A DNA stretch of 64,000 nt from an uncultured bacterium (GTDB lineage: Bacteria; Cyanobacteriota; Vampirovibrionia; Gastranaerophilales; Gastranaerophilaceae): the NCBI GenBank assembly GCA_905216055.1, contig CAJMSH010000004.1, positions 124,001 to 188,000 on the forward strand. The letters are read 5' to 3'. The translations under genes and the position numbers were made by a program. Shown in pieces: positions 58,542 to 64,000 of the stretch. Under the pieces are notes generated by a model. The model was not told where the DNA came from and made no database searches. It worked only from the letters and a program-made list of their open reading frames with translations. Numbering within the stretch: the first letter of the stretch is position 1; each line of letters opens with the position of its first letter.

Positions 58542-60305
58542 TTATATCTCCTTTTTATATTGTGTTTTCGCCGGTGTAATTTTATCAGGTTTAATATTAA
58601 GTATTCGAGCAACTTGTGTTGTAACTTCGTGGAATACAGGTCCTGCAACTGTGTTTCCCCAAATTGCACCAACTTTTGCGCTATCTACCATTACGTATAC
58701 TAATATTTGAGGATCTGATGCAGGCAGGTAGCCTATTGTTGATGTATATGTGTATGGAGTATATCCGCTGCCGCCTTCTTTTGGTTTTCTTGAAGTACCT
58801 GTTTTGGCTGCTACATTATATTTATCCATTTTAATTACTGAACGTCCGTTATTTACGCTGGCTGCAAGTAATCTTGTTATTGCTTGTGCGGTTTCAGGTT
58901 TGATTACTTGTGTGTGGTGAATTTTTGTATCGTATTCTTCTTGAGAATATTTTATAATATGTGGCGTAATTCTTACACCGTTGTTTGCAAGAGCTTGAAC
59001 TGCCGAAATCATTTGGATTGCGGTTACAGATGTTCCGTATCCGTAAGACATTGTTGCATGTATTCCTTGATCCCAGTAAGTCCAATAAGGTAAAAGCCCT
59101 GAAGATTCACCAGGTAAGTCAATTCCTGTTTTGGTCCCAAATCCGAATTTCTTCAATACTCCGTAAAATTCAGCAGGTGTCATTGTTTTTGCAACATTTA
59201 TTGCACCAATATTACTTGAATGTTCAAACAAATATTCTAGCGTAATATTTCCTGGATATGGGTGGACTTCATAGTCGTAATTTTTAATTTCCCACTTACC
59301 GATTGTTGTTTTACCTGTATCAAGAACTGTTGAATGTTCATTAATTTTGCCTAAATCCATTGCACTTGCAACTGTGATTGTTTTAAATGTTGAACCGGGT
59401 GGGAAGACATCAGTTAATGTCCAGTTTTTAAGTTGTTGAGGTGTTGCTTTTCTGTAATTGTTCGGATCAAATGTCGGATATACTGCATAAGCTAATATTT
59501 CTCCGTTTTTAGGATTCATAACAATTACAGTACCTCTCAAGGCTTCTTTTTCCTTAACCATTTTTTCAATTTCTTTTTCGCATACGTGTTGTATTGCGGC
59601 ATCAATAGTTAAGGTTACATCTTCTCCTTTTGGATTTGTTGTTGTTGCAACAGGGTCGGTTGTAAAATCATATATAATTTTGCCGTCACGAGTTTTTTGA
59701 TATTTAACTGTGTTTATAACGTGTTCCAGTCTGTCTTTGGCTGTATATTCTACTCCGTTTGCAATATCAGCATCAAAGTTGTAATATCCGAGAACGTGAG
59801 CGGCAAGAGTTCCTTGAGGGTATTCTCTTGTGTTTTTCTTGCCTAAGCTTATTTCTCTCAAGTGAAGCTTTGCAATCTGTTTTGCCGTTGATCTGTCAAT
59901 ATCTTTTTTGATTGTTATTACAGGACCGGGTTTTTTCAATTTTTGCAAAAGAGTGTCTTTTGGCATTTTTAAAATAGGGGCTAAAATTTTTGCCAATTCT
60001 TCCGGAGAATGGTCATAATCTGCAGGGTGTGCATATACATCGGAATAAACTTTGTCTGTTGCAAGTTTTATTCCGTTTCTGTCATAAATATCCCCACGCA
60101 TTGAAAAAATTCTTCCGACTCTTTGGCTTCTTGCTTTTGCTCTGTATTTGCCTACATCTACGACCATAATGAAAAATAAATAAATTATCAAAAGTGTCAT
60201 AAAGCCTGCAAAAAATATGTGCAAAAAGCCAACTATTTTATCAAATGTCTTGCTGCGCTTTTCTAATTCGTTTTCCGGCTCTCTTTTTCGTAATCTTTCT
60301 CTCAA
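58542..60305 (-). CDS. class B penicillin-binding protein (FtsI/SpoVD type transpeptidase)
   Basis: 587 residues starting with TTG at 60305, with GAGGG seven bases upstream. A basic cytoplasmic N-terminus and one membrane helix (about 27-49) precede the dimerisation domain. The transpeptidase motifs are S-T-F-K (Ser305), S-S-N and K-T-G-T. A division-type transpeptidase is inferred from its place before murE, as in the dcw cluster, but ftsL, mraW and murF are not adjacent. It is divergent from the amidase gene. Confidence 0.9.
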   Translation of the reverse strand: MRERLRKREPENELEKRSKTFDKIVGFLHIFFAGFMTLLIIYLFFIMVVDVGKYRAKARSQRVGRIFSMRGDIYDRNGIKLATDKVYSDVYAHPADYDHSPEELAKILAPILKMPKDTLLQKLKKPGPVITIKKDIDRSTAKQIAKLHLREISLGKKNTREYPQGTLAAHVLGYYNFDADIANGVEYTAKDRLEHVINTVKYQKTRDGKIIYDFTTDPVATTTNPKGEDVTLTIDAAIQHVCEKEIEKMVKEKEALRGTVIVMNPKNGEILAYAVYPTFDPNNYRKATPQQLKNWTLTDVFPPGSTFKTITVASAMDLGKINEHSTVLDTGKTTIGKWEIKNYDYEVHPYPGNITLEYLFEHSSNIGAINVAKTMTPAEFYGVLKKFGFGTKTGIDLPGESSGLLPYWTYWDQGIHATMSYGYGTSVTAIQMISAVQALANNGVRITPHIIKYSQEEYDTKIHHTQVIKPETAQAITRLLAASVNNGRSVIKMDKYNVAAKTGTSRKPKEGGSGYTPYTYTSTIGYLPASDPQILVYVMVDSAKVGAIWGNTVAGPVFHEVTTQVARILNIKPDKITPAKTQYKKEI

Positions 60306-60396
60306 AACTTATCCCTCTTTATTTTATTATTTTAGCATAAGGAATAGTAAAAAAAGTAAATATTAAATAATTTTAACTTTGTTGTATAATATTTTT

Positions 60397-61758
60397 ATGA
60401 AAAATTTATTTTTATTATTTGGGTTGTTATTAATTGGAACACAGGTTTATGCATTTGATATTGTGTATCCTAAGCAAAATGATGTTGTAATAAATGCAAA
60501 TTCTACATTTTTTATCGGTTCATCAAGCAAGCCGTTAAAGATAAACGGTCAAAATGTCCCGTTACACCCAAGCGGTGCTTTTGCCTATGTTGTGCCGTTG
60601 AAAAATGGCGCAAATACATTTGTGTTGCAATCAGATGAGCAGAGAGAAATTTTTGTTATAACAAAACCTGTTATAAAATCGTCAAATGTATTACCTTCTG
60701 TTTTTACGCCATATAATGCTAAAAAAATGTTTTTTGTAACAACAAAGGATGCTCCTTTACGTTCAACTCCTGTTGATAGTGGTATTAACAGAATGGCTCA
60801 TTTGCCGAGTAATATGAAATTATGGGTAGATGGTGAAAAAAGTGGCTTTTATCGTGTCGTTTTAGGCAAAGATAATTACGGTTGGATTTCAAAATCCGAT
60901 GTAAAAGCTGATAGCTCAAATGATTTTAATTTGGCTCAACTCAGCGGGTATGAATATCTTGACAGTGATGAATATTTTACATTTGTATTTCACTTAAACA
61001 AACAGGTTCCTTTTGAAATGGTTGAGGGGGATCCGTTTTTGATGAAATTTTATAATGTAAAAGATCAGGAAAATAATACTTATGTTTATGATTTTCCAAT
61101 AAAAGATGCGCTGAGCGGAAGAAAATTGATTGGATACAGTGGAGAATACAATGGTAATGATTTTATTTTAAAGATAAGAAAACCTATAATTACAAATTCT
61201 TGGCGTCCTTTACATAATATTAGAATTGCCATAGATGCAGGACATGGCGGAAGTGAAAACGGCAGTATATCTTGTCTTGGAAATAAAGAAAAAGATATAA
61301 ATTTAGCGATTGCAAAGCTTGTTGAATCTGAATTGAAAAAACGTGGTGCACACGTAATTATGACAAGAAAAGGTGATAATTATGTGAGCCTTAAAGATAG
61401 AGTAGAAATAGCAAATTACGGCAATGCTGTTGTATTTATAAGTATTCACGGAAACGCTTTACCTGATGGTGCTGATCCTAACAAAAACAGAGGTACAAGT
61501 ATTTATTATTACTATCCGCAGGCAAAACCTATTGCTGATATGATTATGGACACTGTCGTTTCAGAAATTGGTGTTCCAAATGATAAAGTTCGTCAAGGAA
61601 GTCTTGCAGTTGTTAGAAATACAAATGCCCTGAGTTTGTTAGTCGAAGTTTCTTATCTTATAAATCCTGAAGATAACGCAAATTTGATTAATCCTGAATT
61701 TCAAAAACAATATGCAAAAGCAATTGCAGACAGTTTAGAAAGATATTTCTCTAAATAA
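60397..61758 (+). CDS. amiC: N-acetylmuramoyl-L-alanine amidase (Amidase_3)
   Basis: 453 residues from the ATG at 60397. The signal peptide ends about residue 19 (T-Q-V-Y-A). Residues 100-180 include a bacterial SH3-like segment (L-R-S-T-P, G-W-I-S-K-S-D). The amidase domain starts at about 278: I-D-A-G-H-G-G, K-E-K-D-I-N, S-I-H-G-N and L-V-E-V-S-Y-L are the zinc ligands and catalytic Glu. It cleaves septal peptidoglycan. TATAAT (60385-60390) lies six bases before the start, and no Shine-Dalgarno exists, so the frame's earlier ATG at 60379 is rejected. Confidence 0.9.
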   Translation: MKNLFLLFGLLLIGTQVYAFDIVYPKQNDVVINANSTFFIGSSSKPLKINGQNVPLHPSGAFAYVVPLKNGANTFVLQSDEQREIFVITKPVIKSSNVLPSVFTPYNAKKMFFVTTKDAPLRSTPVDSGINRMAHLPSNMKLWVDGEKSGFYRVVLGKDNYGWISKSDVKADSSNDFNLAQLSGYEYLDSDEYFTFVFHLNKQVPFEMVEGDPFLMKFYNVKDQENNTYVYDFPIKDALSGRKLIGYSGEYNGNDFILKIRKPIITNSWRPLHNIRIAIDAGHGGSENGSISCLGNKEKDINLAIAKLVESELKKRGAHVIMTRKGDNYVSLKDRVEIANYGNAVVFISIHGNALPDGADPNKNRGTSIYYYYPQAKPIADMIMDTVVSEIGVPNDKVRQGSLAVVRNTNALSLLVEVSYLINPEDNANLINPEFQKQYAKAIADSLERYFSK

Positions 61759-61778
61759 TTAAAACTGTTTTATAAATA

Positions 61779-61815
61779 AAAATGGGGTGACAATTAAATT
61801 ATGTCATCCCATTTT
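61779..61815 (+). terminator. Intrinsic terminator after the amidase gene
   Basis: AAAATGGGGTGACA (61779-61792) pairs with TGTCATCCCATTTT (61802-61815) with one G-U pair and a nine-base loop, followed by TTATTATTA. It also serves the convergent pepA end. Confidence 0.82.
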
Positions 61816-61839
61816 ATTATTATCTAAAAAATATTTATT

Positions 61840-63240
61840 TTATTTTTCAGTTACGTAGTTCAAAAGAGTTCTTACGCCTGCACCTGTTGCGCCTGCGATA
61901 AATTCTTTTTGAGGTTTTTCAATGTAGGCTGTACCTGCGATATCAATGTGACACCATTTTGTATCTTTTACGAATTCTTGAAGGAACAAGCCTGCAATTG
62001 ATGCTCCGCCGTTACGAGAACCTGTGTTTTTCATATCAGCGATATCTGATTTTATGCTGTCCATGTATTCTTTGAACATTGGTAATTGCCAATAAGTTTC
62101 ACCTGATTCTTTAGCGGTTTGGATTAGTCTTTCAATCATTTCTTCATCGTTGCCCATAATACCTGATGCAACTGTGCCAAGAGCTACCATACAAGCACCT
62201 GTTAATGTTGCAATATCAATTACTTCATCAACACCAAGCTCGCAAGCGTAACATAGTGCATCTGCAAGAGTTAATCTTCCTTCAGCATCTGTGTTATCAA
62301 CTTCGATTGTTTTTCCGTTTTTAGCTGTCAAAATGTCACCCGGTTTGTAAGATGAACCTGAAGGCATATTTTCACAAGCTGCGATAATCCCATGTACTTC
62401 CATATCAGGTTTTAATTAAGCTAACGCTCTCATAACTCCTAATATGCAAGCTGCACCTGACATATCATCTTTCATTGTAAGCATTGATGATGCAGGTTTA
62501 ATATCAAGACCGCCGGCATCAAAACAGATACCTTTACCGATAAGTGCAATCTTTTTCTTTACATTTTTGCCTGTATATTTCATGTGAATGAATTTTGGCG
62601 GTTGAACACTTCCTTGTCCGACTGCTAAATATGCACCCATTCCCATTCTTTCAACTTCTTCTTTATCAAAAACTTTTGTTTCTACGCCTTCAATATTTTT
62701 AGCAATTTCTGCAAGTTTTGTCGGTGTTGCAATTTGTGCAGGTGTGTTTGCAAGATCTCTTGTAAATTTCATTGCTTCACCAAAGATAATTCCTTCTTGA
62801 ACTTCGCTTTCTGAAAATCTTGCAAAAGTGATTTCATCTAAATGAGGTGCTTTTACTGATTTGTATTTGTCATAAGCGTAGTCTGCAATCATAGCCCCAA
62901 TTGCTGCTGATTTACCGTAATCAGTGTTTACATCAAAATCGAAGATAGCTTTTTTAGCGTGAATTTGATGTAATTTTTTAACTGCTTTTGCAACAGCTTC
63001 TCTCATTTTATTGTGGTCAAATTCTTCTTTTTTACCAAATCCTATTACAAGAATTTTGTCTGCAGGAATTTGACCTAAAGTGTGCATTAAATATGTTTGA
63101 CCGAATTTGCCTTCAAAATGATCTTTATCTACGGCATAAGTATTAATTAATTCCTGAGAAGTTCTTTCTTCTTCAAATTTGTTGATAACCAAAACTTCTG
63201 TAGGAACATCTTTAACGTTTTGTGAAACTTTAATTTCCAT
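61840..63240 (-). pseudogene. pepA: leucyl aminopeptidase with an in-frame stop codon
   Basis: A 466-codon M17 aminopeptidase frame from the ATG at 63240 (AAGGAG upstream) interrupted only by a TAA at 62418-62416 (codon 275). Upstream: G-K-G-I-C-F-D-A-G-G and M-K-D-D-M-S-G-A-A; downstream, in the same frame, L-K-P-D-M-E-V-H-G-I-I-A-A-C-E-N-M and the signature N-T-D-A-E-G-R-L-T-L. The stop falls between R-A-L-A and L-K-P-D, a position normally occupied by one ordinary residue. The truncated product lacks zinc ligands. No frameshift is involved. Possible readings are a recent nonsense mutation, readthrough or a sequence error. The possible extension to 63462 is not real. Confidence 0.82.
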
Positions 63241-63435
63241 AATGTCTCTCTCCTTTTTACGCTTGTTAGTATAACATTTTATCCGGTATTTGTAAATCCG
63301 TTTCTTATGTATCAATTTAAAAATTACTACTATACAAAAAACTATTCTCATGATATGATGTAGACAGATGTAGTAGGTAAATATTTTTTGGAAATATATG
63401 CAATAAAATTTATTTAAATAATTAAATAGTTTGTG

Positions 63436-63460
63436 GCTCGATAGGATATATGTATCGAGC
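63436..63460 (+). promoter_or_regulatory. Hairpin in the leader of the rny gene
   Basis: GCTCGATA (63436-63443) and TATCGAGC (63453-63460) form an eight-base stem with a nine-base loop, 47 bases before the rny start and not followed by a T-run. It may be a leader structure for autoregulation. The rest of 63241-63507 shows no other clear element. Confidence 0.45.
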
Positions 63461-63507
63461 ATTGCGTGTATTATTAAAAAATAGAAAAGGATAAGGTATA
63501 AAACTTT

Positions 63508-64000
63508 ATGGACTTTTTATTGATTATTGCGATTATTGCGGTAATAGCATTAATCGCTGTGCTGTTTGTCCAGCAAAGCAAAACTAAATCCGTGCTATTA
63601 TCTGTCGAAAAAGATAAAAAAGCATTGGAAGAGAAAGAAAAACTGCTCCTAAAAGAGGCTAGAATTAAAGCAATCGAAGAATTGCAGGATGACAGAGAGA
63701 AACTTAACGAAGAAGAAAGAGAAAGAAGACAAGAACTTGCAAGACAAGAACAAAAATTAGCAAAACGTGAAGATGTTCTTGAAGACAAAATTCAGGAATA
63801 TACTGAAAAAGATTTGCAAGCTCAAAGAAAATTAGATGAATTATTAGAAAAAGAAGATTATTTGGCTGAAATCGTACAAAAACAGACAACAGAACTTGAA
63901 AGAATTTCAGGAATGTCTGCAGAAGATGCAAAAAATATGTTACTTGATCAGCTAAAACATGATTTAGCTCAGGAACAAATGCAGTTAATCCGCGAAAATG
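63508..64000 (+). CDS. rny: ribonuclease Y, 5' part
   Basis: The first 164 codons are present and the gene runs out of the window. An N-terminal membrane helix (about 3-22) is followed by a long charged coiled coil (about 25-150, repeated E-E-K-E and R-Q-E-L-A-R-Q-E-Q-K-L) and the family block I-S-G-M-S-A-E-D-A-K (about 134-143). This is the RNase Y architecture; KH and HD domains would lie beyond the window. RNase Y starts bulk mRNA decay at the membrane. AAGG is about eleven bases upstream. Confidence 0.9.
   Translation, partial: MDFLLIIAIIAVIALIAVLFVQQSKTKSVLLSVEKDKKALEEKEKLLLKEARIKAIEELQDDREKLNEEERERRQELARQEQKLAKREDVLEDKIQEYTEKDLQAQRKLDELLEKEDYLAEIVQKQTTELERISGMSAEDAKNMLLDQLKHDLAQEQMQLIREN

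Noticed and set aside
61840..63240. Programmed frameshift in pepA
   Set aside because: Both halves share one frame; only a TAA codon separates them.
63241..63462. N-terminal extension of the aminopeptidase frame
   Set aside because: It has no family similarity, is low in complexity, and the AAGGAG site belongs to the ATG at 63240.

Overview
The window reads as chromosomal DNA from a host-associated, AT-rich, fermentative diderm bacterium, most likely a gut Gastranaerophilales (Melainabacteria / Vampirovibrionia) relative. The basis is the AT-rich base and codon use, the prepilin-like proteins with the G-F-T-L-A-E-V-L-I-T-L-G-I-I-G N-terminus, proteins with a short N-terminal F-x-G motif, an LktA-type filamentous adhesin, a [FeFe]-hydrogenase maturase, and outer-membrane functions (Kdo synthesis, TolC, MCE, AsmA) beside meso-diaminopimelate peptidoglycan genes. 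The assignment is my inference; no 16S gene is present. I see no prophage, insertion sequence or CRISPR array.

Layout. 0-3 kb: kdsC-kdsD and a membrane-anchored protein with an ADP-ribosyltransferase-like C-terminus. 3-9 kb: an ArsB/NhaD carrier, then an EmrB-EmrA-MarR efflux operon divergent from a TolC-type gene across a 14-4-14 palindrome. 9.6-15.5 kb: an SPL-like radical SAM protein, a GH77-like glucanotransferase, a flavodoxin-type protein, and a Zn/Cd ATPase with its ArsR/SmtB regulator and three operators. 15.5-23.5 kb: a hairpin repeat array, WG-repeat lipoprotein, AsmA-like protein, TspO, an atypical DXS, MerR-HydE and tRNA-Thr. 23.6-29.6 kb: hydrolase/LysR/MmcQ genes, a NifX-type protein with two starts, aroA and tRNA-Ser. 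29.6-35 kb: the most irregular part, with a duplicated and broken gene pair, REP-like palindromes, an EEP phosphodiesterase, an acyltransferase and an orphan controller-type regulator. 35-46.5 kb: secreted GH13 enzyme, MCE protein, degenerate histidine kinase, gdhA, SIMPL protein, EamA exporter, AAA+ ATPase and initiator tRNA. 46.6-56 kb: LktA-like adhesin, rpmH-rnpA, proC, and ilvD flanked by two prepilin-like genes that are both out of frame at homopolymeric G/C tracts. 56-64 kb: nagA-murE-ftsI-type cell-wall operon divergent from an amidase, a pepA with an in-frame stop, and the start of rny.

Themes. (1) The two prepilin-like genes at 53.5 and 55.3 kb each carry a strong Shine-Dalgarno and start, then a G/C tract of 9 or 10 that puts the pilin domain out of frame. 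A change of one or two bases would restore it, so this looks like phase variation, and the tracts sit in a related short motif that lies in opposite orientation relative to the two genes. (2) About ten genes lack a Shine-Dalgarno and instead have a -10 box ending exactly six bases before the ATG, several with a consensus -35, so leaderless transcription appears common. (3) Two arrays of a ~63-bp hairpin repeat end minus-strand genes and appear to supply their last codons and stop. (4) Regulatory palindromes lie in several divergent or promoter regions and often fall inside the -35/-10 spacer.
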